A stretch of DNA of 36,676 nucleotides from Chromera velia (Eukaryota > Sar > Chromeraceae), in assembly GCA_018398765.1 (NCBI GenBank), contig JAHBMJ010001021.1, positions 1 to 36,676 of the forward strand, read 5' to 3'. Within the stretch, counting starts at the first letter, position 1. Every line of letters begins with the position of its first letter. The notes under the pieces are model-generated. The model had not been told where the DNA came from and searched no databases. It saw only the letters and a list, made by a program, of their open reading frames with translations. This document shows positions 11,701 to 22,066 of this stretch, in pieces. The translations under genes and the position numbers were made by a program.

Positions 11701-13315
11701 TGTGGGGGGGGGAAGGGGGGGAGGGAACCGCCGGGATGGTGAGAGAGACGCGGTGCTTTTGTTTGGGGACGGGGGGCTGAGGGGGGCACCTCAGGCTGGG
11801 GGGTTTTTCTCTTCAGGCATGGGTACGGGTGTGGGGGCTTCGGATTCCTCTAGGAGACGAAAACCGACTGGAGGAGGGGGGGGGAGTTCCTCTCTTGATT
11901 CCTCCTCATCAGCTAGGAGGAGGGGGTCTTCTTCGGATAGTCTGAACAGTTCTGCCAACTCTGCGGAGACGTCGTCCTCCTCTGCCTCTGCAGAGAGTTC
12001 TCATTCCGCAGCCTCTTCTGCCTCTTCCTCCAATTCAGCTAGAGAGTCGACAAGTTCCATGAAGAAGGAAGAGAAGGAAATTCATTTACTTGAACCGCCT
12101 AGTCAGATGATCCGAAAAGATGAAAGAGAAAGAGGGGGGCAGAAAGAGAAAACAAATCAGTCGACAAATTCCGATCTTTCAGACACAAACAGAGATCACC
12201 CCAACTCATCCCACAGGCCATCCACTCATCAGAGAATCCAAAGTTCGCCCTCTGCCACAAGAGATCGATCAACATCCAGAAAACACACGCCCCAACGCTC
12301 CCACCCGGTGATCATTCCAGCCAGCGATGCAGACGATGAAAAGCCCCCCGCGCCTGCCGCACAGGCCCAACCCAAACGGGGGGCCCCGGCTTTTCTCCGA
12401 CGCCTCAGCAGAGGGGCCAGTGCTCTCAACGTAGAAGAGAGAGAGAGAGAAAATGAACAACCCAGCGGGTCGACCTCTGTGCCTCATGGCAATCGCAGAA
12501 GAAAGGGGCGCAGCTCAACCTGCGGGGCGGACGGCAGTGGGACAGGGTCTATGGCGGCTGCCGCGGCTGCAGCAGCGACGGCAGCGGGAGAGGAAGGGGA
12601 GGCAGGGGGTCCCTCTCGCCATCGTCTGGGGTCACAAGACTCTAGGATGGCATTTGCTAGATTCAAGAGGGGGATGCGGTGGTCTTTTTCTAATTTAATG
12701 GGGGATGATGAGAAGGACGAGGGAGTGGAAGGACAAAGAGGAGGGAATTCACAGGGAGGGGTGGCTCTTGCGTCTCTGAATGCACGATCTGTCGGTGCGA
12801 GTGCTCATGTAGATGGGAGTGGCTTCAACGATGAAGCAGCTGCCGCAGCTGCCTCTGCCTTTGCAAAAGGGCGCCATCGGCGTAGTTCGAGTCCCCTTTC
12901 TGCTCTTTTGGTTCCCATTCAAGCCGCAGGAGGGGGGGGGCAGCAGAGTCAAAATGTTGCAAACACGCCGACAGGAAAGAGACAGGGAACGGGGGGGAAG
13001 ATGTGGTCGGCACTTTTCCCGTGGGCCTCCCCTGGAGGTCCTGAAAAGGGGGGTGGCGCTTTTGGAGAGGAAGAGGGAGGAAATCAGGAGGCCCCGTCAG
13101 ACATGCCGACTCCCATGCTGTACACACCCACAGGACGCACCGCCACCCGTCTAAGACCCACTCCTCGTTTTCGGTCTCTCGTGGAGATCTGCCGGGGTCT
13201 CGGGGCCCCCCGGTGTGTCGGGATTGGCGGTCGCACATTAACGACAGTCGACGAATTCGATGCGGTCAGGTGGTCCCTCAATGAGCTGACGGTCCCACAG
13301 GGGGTGTACTTGTAA
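8759..13315 (+). CDS. ChlI/MoxR-like AAA+ derivative with long Ser-rich tail, 5 exons
   Basis: Exons: 8759-9094, 9531-10073, 10791-10843, 11268-11394, 11585-13315; phases agree at every junction and the product is 929 aa. Donors are GTAAGT, GTACGC, GTCAGT, GTCAGT. Residues 1-250 resemble a diverged AAA core: LFSGKHLLIRTP where the nucleotide loop would be, PNVLILQGLDRAS (106-118) at the Walker B position, and PFLIVGLVQ (158-166) at a sensor-1-like strand. Residues 247-362 match the ChlI/MoxR lid: VDMRVDQYIRDVIVHLR (273-289), FVTPQHVKAV, then APSVLAHRI (354-362), continuous across three introns. No GxxGxGK[ST] and no acidic Walker B pair are visible, so ATPase activity is doubtful. Residues 365-860 are Ser/Gly/Ala-rich and probably disordered. 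The last 70 residues, ending NELTVPQGVYL, look ordered. The start is the first in-frame ATG after a stop at 8702, and an upstream exon is possible. Similar uncharacterised eukaryotic proteins annotated 'magnesium chelatase-like' are the best comparison; function is unknown. Confidence 0.75.
10600..10790 (+). repeat. (CCTT)n and (CATT)n arrays in AAA-like gene intron 2
   Basis: Arrays of CCTT (10606-10637, 10749-10780) flank CATT arrays (10638-10725). The second CCTT array serves as the polypyrimidine tract of the exon 3 acceptor (CTTCTTTCAG at 10781-10790). The open frames across it are repeat artefacts. Confidence 0.8.
10842..11003 (+). repeat. (GTCA)n array beginning at a 5' splice site
   Basis: About 160 bp of imperfect CAGT/TAGT tetranucleotides. 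The first GTCAGT at 10844 is the donor of intron 3 in the AAA-like gene: exon 3 ends CA, and joining at phase 2 to the acceptor at 11267 gives HLREASQLAAFL, matching the lid domain. Confidence 0.75.
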
Positions 13316-13840
13316 TGATTGAACATAGATCGAAAGTACTCGCAATCTAATTTAAAATGGTCAGACTAGTGCTTGAACCTGATTGGCGGCTAGTTGAAGA
13401 CCACTGGCAGTTGCCGCGGTAAAAAAGGAGAAGCGAAAAAGACAAACAAAATTTCTGGTGAGGGCTGGGCTGATCAACATGCATAACCTTGGTCCCCGCC
13501 TGGCAGCTCAGTAGCATAAAGCGACATGAAGCTGTCACTTAAAAGTTAAATTGCCAAGTACTTATATTGAAAACGTTTTTGCAAATATACTATGGTGTTT
13601 CCGGGTGCCAAGTTGAACACTGCCACTACCAACTACCCTACTAGCTACCCTATTAGTGTTACCATAGCAGTTGCAAAAGGGTTTACACCTATGTCTACAC
13701 AATATATATATATATATATATATATTGATTGATTGATTGATTGATATGTTCCGCCCTAGGGCCTTCCCGCTATGTCTATCTGTCGCCAGATATATATGCA
13801 GTGTAGTAATAGTAATATAGTGGTAGGACTAGTAGTATAG
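13316..13840. other. Region between convergent genes, with (TA)n and (GATT)n
   Basis: No exon seen. It contains (TA)n at about 13702-13724 followed by (GATT)n to 13744, and tandem-like GTAGTAATAGT words near 13800. No clear AATAAA signal was seen soon after the AAA-like stop. Confidence 0.5.
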
Positions 13841-14407
13841 TGACCAAATTTGATTTAATAGGATTTGATTTGATTTAATTTGTTTTGATTTGATTTGAGC
13901 TTCAAGCTCAAATCTGACCAGATTTGAGGTAGATTTGAGGTTGAAGTCTAGAGGTCACTCTCGACAGTTTGATATCATTGATCGGTTTGATAGGGGGGGG
14001 GCTGAGAAAGGCCCAAGGCAATTTAAGAAAAAAGCGTGAAAACTGCCACAACACAACAAAAAAACACTTTAAACCTTCAATCAAAACTCAAATGTTTGGA
14101 AAATAGACTGGATGACCTCTTTTTCACTGAACAGACCTTTGAAATTAAAAACTTTTGGGCGTTCATATTCATATGAAACCGATAAAAAACTCTTTTTGTG
14201 ATCATTTTTTTTTTTTGCACAAAAAGGTGCGAAAACTCATTTGACAAACTGGATAACGGATTGACCTCGAAGATTTGAGGTTAAAGGGTCAGATTTGAAG
14301 TAGATTTGATAGGATTTGATAAACCCTATCATACTAAAGTTTCTTAGGCCTAAGATTTGATTTGGGGTTAAGCCCTACTTTAAATCAAATCAAATCAAAT
14401 CTGGTCA
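13841..14407. mobile_element. TGACCA-ended inverted-repeat element, short copy
   Basis: It begins TGACCAAATTTGATTT and ends with the near reverse complement AAATCAAATCTGGTCA. The subterminal parts are repeated GATTT/AAATC words. The sequence TAGTAGTAT lies close to both outer ends and may be a remnant target duplication. The ends and the AGCCCTACTT/AAGCTCAAAT subterminal words match the element at 26563-28111. No coding capacity seen. Confidence 0.6.
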
Positions 14408-14933
14408 CTGTAGTAGTATGGCTTAGTAACGGCTATATTTGATTATCGATGACTATCAGCTGTACGCAGCAGTAATCAACAGCATAGTAATACGCCCATC
14501 AAAAATTCTTTTTCCAACCGTTTCTAGAACTGTTTAGGTCAGAAAGGCTTTAAGACCGGGGAAGGAGGCCACTTTGTAACCCCCCCCTTTTTTTTATTTA
14601 AGATGTTACTATATATGTAGCCGTTGGCCCGTTGATGTCCAAAAAAAAAAATGAGAGGGTCTAATATTTTGGAAGCTTTCTATAGCAAAAACTCCATAAA
14701 AATTGGCAAATTCCTAGAACTTTGAAAAAATCCGATGCTCCTTCACTAGTAAAATCCTAGCTTAAGATCTCATAAAATCTTTGCAACAGTCACACTGAGA
14801 GTACGTACAACAGTACAACTGGTAGTCAAATAATTATTAAATGTATATAAAAGAACTGTACGTCTTTAGAGATATCGAAACAATTTTTGTTTTATGAGTA
14901 CACACATTCTGCCTATAACTGAAAGAATTCGGA

Positions 14934-15799
14934 TTATGCAGTCAAACGCAAAAGTGCCAGTAGTTGCTTTCTTATAAAATGGTCCAGCTCATCACCCTTG
15001 ATGACGGCAGCAAGTTCGCTGTGAGGTCCCTCTGCCAGCTTCCTCCCGACAGACGTCCGTATGTACTGGTCTTTCAAAAGGAGAAGCTTCTCATCTGCGT
15101 GCTCGCGAACTTCTTTCCTCACTCGACTGACTACCGCTGCCTCCGCTTCCCGCAGCTCCTCTGCTCGAAGACGAGAGAGTTTATACCCCACACAACGCTC
15201 CACTCCGACCTCACCCAGCGCCTCAATTTTATCGGCATCACTCACGATGTGCCGCACGATGAGCCAGTGACCTGCAACAGAGAAGAGAGGAGAAGCGGGG
15301 AGAATAAAAGATATCTTTTCCGTGGAGACGTCTAACCAGTCCACACTGCCAACTTCTCTTCTCTTTTCCCATCCGATAAGAGCAGAGAAGAGAAGGGAAG
15401 GCAACAAAAAGAGACAGAGTCCTCGTTCGTCCTCTTGAGTCAATCATCGGAAAACAATCAGAGGATGGTCACTTCATGCCACTATCCTTCCGCCAGGAGC
15501 CTACCAGAAGGACTGTATGGAATCAGGTCGATGAACAGAGTGAGATTCGAGCAGGAAAGTAATCCATGAGAGAGAATCAAAAAACTTCATTCACCAACGG
15601 GCCAAGAAAAAGATGAAAGCAGGAAAGCAGGGAGAACAAATGAATGAATGAGAGAAGGAGGGAAGACAGGAAGGAAGGAGAAAAGAAAGGAAGGAATGAA
15701 GGAAGGAAGCAAGGAAGCAAACAAGGAAGGAAGGAAGGAAGGAAGGAAGGAAGGGAAAGGAACTGACAAAGAAAGAAAGAAAGAGAAATGGACATACGT

Positions 15800-15837
<38 letters not shown>

Positions 15838-15845
15838 ACATACAC

Positions 15846-15912
<67 letters not shown>

Positions 15913-15977
15913 AAGAGAGAGAGAGACGGACGGACGGAGAGAGAGAGAGGGACGGACGGAGAGAGAGAGAGGGACGG

Positions 15978-16025
<48 letters not shown>

Positions 16026-17090
16026 AAGAGGAGAAATGAGAAACCCCTCTTCTTGCCACGAAGCAGAAACCAAAACCACAGACCCAAGACAGCCCCCCGA
16101 TCGCGAGCTCTTCATGAAATTCCATCCAAGAAGGAAGACGCAGGCCACACCGAGGGAGGCCATCCTTCCTTCCGAGAGACGTATATACTCACAGAGAGAG
16201 AGCAACCACATTCAATGTCGGTCAGAAAGAACACACCAATTAAACGCATTGATTTATACATATTTCCATCTAGATTTCCATTCCACCCCTGACTGACCCA
16301 ATTGGCCCCAGTCTTCCTGTCCCTTTCTTTTCTCTCTGGAGAAGGAGATCCGATCAATGGCATCCTGAACGAACCCCCAGTAGGGCAAGCACCCGAGGGA
16401 ATGGAGCAGCCCCTCCATTCTGTTGATGAACCACCTGAGGGACTTGACCTCGCTGTATTTATGGTCACTCACGTCATGCAACCACCCAACAACTGTGCAG
16501 AGCAACACAGCGTCTCCCCTCGTCACCCCCCCGAGCTCATCTGCCGGGAGGAGACGTGCGATCCGGTTCGACCGTCTGGCTACTGTCTGCATGTGGGAGT
16601 GCCCATGCGATTCGTCGCGTCCCCAACACGCGAAGAAGACATACACACTGCAAATGAAAGAAGCCACGACCGTGCACAGGGAATCACACAGCATCATGCT
16701 CCAATGAACATGAATATTCTGGTCGCACGTATATATGACTCCAGGGCTTCTTGATGGTCCACTGCCTGATCTCCTGAAGCAGCAGGCTGCCGGATCTTTG
16801 CAGATCTTTGCGCTTGCCTCGCAAGAACTCAACCCACTGATCGAGCAGCCGTTTATCGGCTCAGCAAGATGTTGGAAGAACAGCCGGAAGCCCTCGGTCA
16901 CGGACGGGGCGCCTTGTGAATGGATGGACAGACGTGGTTCGAGCAGGTAGAGACAGATTTAGGGTAGACGGATATCTGTTTGACCGATTGAGGTCAAAGC
17001 GCCACGGTTCGCAGACAAATTGGACGAATGGAAGAGTTTGATAAAAGAAAGTGTTATACTCACGGGAGAGGTTTCAGCAGAAGTGTTCAT
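14934..17090 (-). CDS. HD-domain phosphohydrolase (YedJ-like), about 270 aa, 4 exons
   Basis: Probable exons from 5' to 3' on the minus strand: 17090-17064 (MNTSAETSP, donor GTGAGT); about 16836-16730 (WVEFLRGKRKDLQRSGSLLL, 3' end not resolved); 16647-16298; 15271-14934. The last junction is firm: exon 3 ends in phase 1 at a GTCAGT donor, and exon 4 follows TGTTGCAG in the same phase. The metal-binding set of HD enzymes is present: SHGHSH (first His), LHDVSDHKY (His-Asp pair) and SDADKIEALG (distal Asp). The C-terminal LLLLKDQYIRTSVGRKLAEG matches the 'KLL.LKD....GR..AE.RH' end of bacterial and plant YedJ-type proteins. The family usually has about 200-230 aa, so this one has an N-terminal extension of about 45. 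Such enzymes hydrolyse phosphate esters, but the natural substrate is unclear. The exon 2-3 phase conflict leaves part of the N-terminus uncertain. Confidence 0.7.
15640..16030. repeat. Compound GGAA / CACA / GAGA microsatellite in HD gene intron
   Basis: On the plus strand (GGAA)n (15655-15770) runs into (CA)n (15805-15878) and (GA)n with GGAC interruptions (15879-16020). The whole block lies in the 1026-bp intron 15272-16297, transcribed from the minus strand as a pyrimidine-rich then TG-rich RNA. The three long minus frames and two plus frames over this block are artefacts. Confidence 0.85.
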
Positions 17091-17099
17091 GCACAGACT

Positions 17100-18540
17100 G
17101 CAAAGGTAGGCACTCAGATGAGAGTCTGAGATTCATTGATCGAGGCTATATGATCGAATATGAATATCTATGCCCGTGCCCTTGATTTCCGGACGAAGGA
17201 AAATGACCGCAGCCAGAGGATGCGACTCAAAAGTTGACTTAACATATATAGAAATGCACGGCTTGACACGAAGCAGATTTTTTCCCTCACGTTTTCATCT
17301 GGCGAGGGTCGCTCAGCCTGCCGAAGCAGATTGAATCGATCGGCCCGTCTCCTCGAGACGGTAAACTCGCACGCATTGCGCGCGCTCCAACGCCAAAATC
17401 TCCATGCACGCCTGTAAAAAAAAAATACAATTAACTTTAAATATAGCTTTAAATTAAACACATTTATAGATATAACTTCAATCATATAAAAGAACTTTAC
17501 ACGAAATTTATCTTTGACACTCAATTTATCCGCTAGTTTGCGGCAAACGCCCATTATTCATGAAAATTTGGCTGATTTCCTATAAAAATAAGAACCTGAG
17601 GCAAATTTCCCATGGATGATTTCCCATCAATTTCTAGATCAATTTCTTATGGATTTTTCTCAGATTTCTCTCAATTAGATTTTATCTAGGATTTTACTAG
17701 AATTTCCTAATGATTTCTACTAGGCTTGGATTCAATATATACATATATATATCTTTAGACTTTCCCTACTATAATAATATAAATATAATATAATATGATA
17801 TAATATTTTTTCTTCTGTTCGAGTCTTCTATTGCCACCTCCAACGCGTATGCTGCTCATGAGCTCACCAAGCGAGCACTTCAGGGGATCTCGGCGCGATT
17901 CTCGCGCTTAGCCTTATCTCTAGAGTTGAGTGATTGACGATCTCTTGCATGAACATGGGCTGCTGGGAGCACGCTAGGGGAGCACGGCTCCACTCTAGCA
18001 AAGCCAACTTCATTCATATTCACATTCACATTCATAACATCCATATAAATTTGTCCGTGTTTGTCGTTCTTTCCCTCATAATTCAACCCTAGATTCAACC
18101 ACATCTTTCATCTGGACAGAGCAACCTCCCGCTGAATCCTTTTCAAAAACCGCCTCATCAACCAAAGAGACGCATCGTCATCAGATTTTGTAGACCAGAT
18201 CTTGATTCTCTAATTCATCTCCTCCAACTCAATCTTTATCTTCCCATATTACATTAAATTTATATTATATTATATTCATTACATTATATTATATTAGCGT
18301 TTTGTCTGAAATATAATATATATTGAATTCGAGCCTAGGATTTCCAGAATTTTTTGTAGGGTGATTACCGTAACCCAGACTGTATTAAACCATAAAAATG
18401 GTTTCTGGGCGGCCTAAACAAAGTTGGTTACAATAAACCGCACAGTATAACTTCTTCAGTAGTCTAGACAATATGATAATGATAATAATGATTAGGATAT
18501 CCACTCAAAAACGAAAAAAAGATGATAATGATGAACTACT
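17100..18540. other. AT-rich intergenic DNA, one coding-like patch
   Basis: Mostly AT-rich with TATAATATAATA-type repeats (17770-17810, 18260-18300) and repeated GATTTCC/GATTTCTAG words (17570-17720). One plus-strand frame at about 17817-17934 reads protein-like (AYAAHELTKRALQGISARFS) and stops at TGA, but has no identified splice partner. It may be a retroelement or gene fragment. Confidence 0.35.
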
Positions 18541-18545
18541 GAGTT

Positions 18546-20816
18546 TTATCTATTAGAATCTACGCCTAGCCTGGCGACGATCACCCTGTTCATTATCCCA
18601 ATGCCCTGCAAGAGTGTCCACTGAGTCTCTTCGGCGTCGTCAAACCAGTAGGCCGCAGACATCATCGACAGACAGAGGGCCGTGAGAAACAATCGACGTA
18701 TCAACTGCAGCCGTACAGGTAGAAAGGTGGGATCGAGGACAACTTGGATTCTCGGAGAAATTCAAAGCAGCAAGAACGTCTGCTTCGTTCTTACAAGAAT
18801 TCTTGTTTCCCGGGAACTTTCCTCCCTTTCTCACCCCTCTACATGCAGGTACCATGAGCAAATGCCTTGCTGTCCAAAGATTGACATGTCCCGACTGTCC
18901 ACCGACGGTGTCCGTCCGCGAGCACCCACCACGTCATTCATGTACGGCCTTAATTTGATATGCAGCTCCTCATGCACAACCCTACTGACATCACTGACGC
19001 AGGCATAGGGAGAGAGAGTGGGAAGGGGCGAGAGAGAGGGGAGGGGCATGCAGGGGCTCCGGGAAACCTGAGAGGGGAGGGGGGCGGACGAGAGGCATGC
19101 GAAGAAGGGGGGGCTCAAAGAGGGGGCGAACAGGGGAAGGCACGGCACGAAGGTGGAAGAAGTGGCGGGGGGCAGCGCAACTGGGGCGGTGAAGCTGCGC
19201 CGAATGAGAATAAGCTTCCCGCCGGGCAGCCATCGCTCGCGCCCGCTTGCGGATCCTCCGAAGCTCTTTGAGGTCTCCTGGTTCCGGCACCGCCTGCCAC
19301 CAGTGGTCTACCAGTGGATCCCTCTCCCTGAGGGCCTTCAGCTGCCTCCTGGAGCGTGGCAGCTGCCTATGGACCAAGCGGCGCATCCCGCGGAGGCGGG
19401 CAAGAAGATCGCGAGAAGGAGTAAACTGCCCGCACCTCTCCTTCGCCTCTTCTCCCTTCTTTCTCCTCTTCTTCTCCTCCAGGGCAGGGAGGGCGAAGGG
19501 AGAAGCGCCAATGGCGCAGTCCTGGGACAGAAGGGGCATCCGTCTAGTCTTCCCTTTCAACATGCCTTCCTTGGGCACTGCGTGTGATTGAGGAGGCGGC
19601 GAGTTTAGATTTTCAGGCGGTGGCAGAGGCCTCACGCCCCCGTGCTCGGTCTGTGCTCTGCTGCTTTCCCGTGTGCCTCCTGTCAAAAAGTTGTGCCTAG
19701 TATGCCCTCTGCTTGTGTTCTTTGTGCCTGTCATGACTAGGGGGGAGGGTCTCATGTTGCTCAATCGTCTCGGGTGCTTCCCATGACTTGGGGGCGGCTG
19801 CAGAGAGCGTGGAGAGGAAAACAGAAGGAGGGAGAGATCATCATCATGCAGCAAGCAGAGAAGGAAGTCTCGCAAGAGAGGTTGGTAGAGTTGGACAAAG
19901 GAGAGAGGCGAGGGTAACAAATCAAAGAGAAGAGATGAAGTTTTGAAGTTAGAGATGTGGACATGGAGCATCAGAAGGCACGACCAGCAAAAAAACAAGC
20001 AGTTCAGATATCGCATCAGACTGACAGATCATACGGACCTCTGAAGGAAGAAAAAAAGGGGGCGACAGACCTTCGAAGCTGCATTTCCATACTCATGTGC
20101 TCCCACACGGGGGCCTGAGGACTGTCCCAAGAGACCTGTCGAGAGTGGAAGTCTACGCTGAGTTTCTGCGGGTTTTTCCATTTCCGTTTGCGCAACAGAC
20201 AGGAACCTTCTCGGAACATCTGCTATGCCAGCCCTGGAAGTAGCCCTGCTGCAGAGCAGAATGGGGAAGGAGTGAGGGAGGGAGGGAGGGAGGGAGGGAA
20301 ATATAAATGAAGAAGGATCATCCATCCATCGGGTTTCTTTCATTGGGATTCGGAATGGTGGGACGCATGTCAAATGTGGCCTTTTTCTAGCCTTTTTCTT
20401 TTGTGGATCGAGGGCGAAAGAAGCATGGGCCCAAGAGAAAAGTCATGAAATGGATATAGAGCTGGATTCTCTCGTGTCGCTCCAAACAGACAGAGAGGAG
20501 CGCTTGAGTGAATTCAGAGAGCAACACAGAGAGCTACAGTATATAGAGGGAACGAAACATGTCTGATAAAACATCGACAGAATGCGAAACAAGAGGGGAA
20601 AGTGAGGAATCATCGATGTGCGAAGGTCTGCCGAGAAATAGAGTATCTCCTTGCATGTTGGGGTCGTGGAAGTTTGATCAGAAAAGCGGTTAAACAAACT
20701 TTGGAACTTATTCTCTACTGATACAGGAAGGAGAATTTCAAGAATCATTACGCGGCGTTCATCTCGCCCTCCACTTACCTGTTGTCTTTGTCCTCCCGAC
20801 TCGATTGCTCCTCCAT
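18546..20816 (-). CDS. Multi-exon protein of unknown function with C-terminal hydrophobic helix
   Basis: Minus-strand exons 5' to 3': 20816-20779 (MEEQSSREDKDN, donor GTAAGT); 20248-20071 (SRATSRAGIADVPRRFLSVA onward, donor GTCTGT); a long exon from 19797 (PPPSHGKHPRRLSN) to an unresolved donor around 19150-19350; 18993-18930 (DVSRVVHEELHIKLRPYMND, donor GTGGGT); and 18704-18546 ending GVDSNR and TAA. Phases agree except at the unresolved exon 3-4 junction. Exon 3 is basic, with RLVHRQLPRSRRQLKALRER and a WWQAVPEPGDLKELRRIRKR segment. The last exon starts LIRRLFLTALCLSMMSAAYW, which could be a membrane helix, followed by an acidic then hydrophobic tail. No family recognised. The gene is divergent from RPB11, with 1.25 kb between start codons. 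Confidence 0.55.
20268..20299 (+). repeat. (GGGA)n array
   Basis: GGGA tetranucleotides (CCCT on the minus strand) lie in intron 1 of the unknown minus-strand gene, about 20 bp upstream of its exon 2 acceptor. They may act as its polypyrimidine tract. Confidence 0.7.
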
Positions 20817-21452
20817 GGGCTGCACCGACAAACAAGTCGGGGGGGAATTAGGAAGAATGCAAACTTGCCTTCCTGTAGAAGAATAACGGCTGAGAGTCGC
20901 ATGGGAAACTTGACGGAGAGAGAGACTTATGCTGCAGAACAATGAGCATAGTGGTTGCATTCCTTTGGATCTGCCAGTCGTCAGATGAGTTTTTCGAGCT
21001 TACAAGACAGTCAAGGGTCCTCTTCTCACCGTCTACGCTCTGTCACTTACCCTCATTTGATTAGCAGCAAAGGGTTTTGCGTCTTGAGGAGTAGTTGCGC
21101 AGATTCAAGCCGGGGTTCTCTCCGTGCTTGTACAGACAACATAGATGGTTACAGACTGATATGTAGTGTTGCTGCGATGCTCTTGCTCTTCAGGAGGGAA
21201 GTGATACGAGAAAAGAACAAGAAGCACATGCGACGATAGAAAAACACACAAGCATGTCAGAACCGTGAGAGCAGACACGTAATGCACAAGAGTTTCTACA
21301 TCATACCAAGCAATCTGTTGTTTATATATATGTGTGTTGTTCATGCATGATTCGACAGCATGTATGCATATATATACGTGTATGAATAGAAGTGAGTGCG
21401 CGCGCTTTGCGCGCGGAAGTGACTAAGGTCTTGTGAGCGGCTCCTTGAAGCT

Positions 21453-21503
21453 GGGGGGCTGGCCATTTTTGGCGTATACGCGGCGCACAGGCGCACCCCG
21501 ACC
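21453..21503 (+). promoter_or_regulatory. Conserved GC-rich upstream block, copy 2
   Basis: Near-identical to 8308-8359 (CTGGCCAT, TTTGGCGTATAC, GGCGCACAGGCGCACC). It lies about 560 bp upstream of the RPB11 ATG and within the divergent intergenic region. The neighbouring GCGCGCGCTTTGCGCGCGG at 21397-21415 is the inverted counterpart of the block at 8255-8271. Confidence 0.4.
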
Positions 21504-22066
21504 TTTATAAGTAGAGTTTTGTAAAAGTGCCTTCCAGCTACGCTTTCCGGGCCATGGCTCTCGCCGCGCCGTCTCCTCCCTGCAGCTGAAGCGCAGGCTG
21601 CTGGAAAGTCTCCCCCAGGAAAGATGCTGGAGAGATGACTGAATTAAGTCTCGAGGACCATCGGGGACCCGGCTGTTTGACTTCCATCAACTTAATTCGT
21701 CATTCTTCATCGCCCGTCTGTCCTCTTCGCGAGTTTTGGGTGAGCCAAGAAGGCTGTCTATTAATAGTCCACAGCGGCAAATTTGTGGATCGAGAAGAGC
21801 TTTCGGTTCGTCCGGTACGCTTCCTTTACCTCTTTCTCGCGCGCACTTCGCTCGGAATTGTGGGCAAAGTCAAATTGGAGGGTCTGCTCTCTTCTCCTTC
21901 AAACTTCTAAAGGCTGCTGCCCCATTGGAGCCAACAAAAGAAACAAGTGAGGTTCGTGAGGAAACTTGACAGCAGTCCGTCTCCTCTATCATCGATTTCC
22001 GTGGCTTCAACAAAAACAGGCCGAACGAAGTCAGGAGAAGGAGATCTTTCTCTGTACTGAAAGAAG

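Noticed and set aside
15577-16292. Overlapping frames of 166-214 codons on both strands
   Set aside because: All are low-complexity translations of GGAA, CA and GA microsatellites within the HD gene intron.
20380-20530. Minus-strand coding-like stretches (FGATRENPALYPFHDFSLG and FDMRPTIPNPNERNPMDG)
   Set aside because: They look protein-like, but no GT donor follows them, and the exon 1 to exon 2 join spanning them is phase-compatible, so they are treated as intron.
21635-21969. Open frames upstream of RPB11
   Set aside because: No domain or splice partner; more likely 5' leader or intergenic sequence, although a short upstream frame cannot be excluded.
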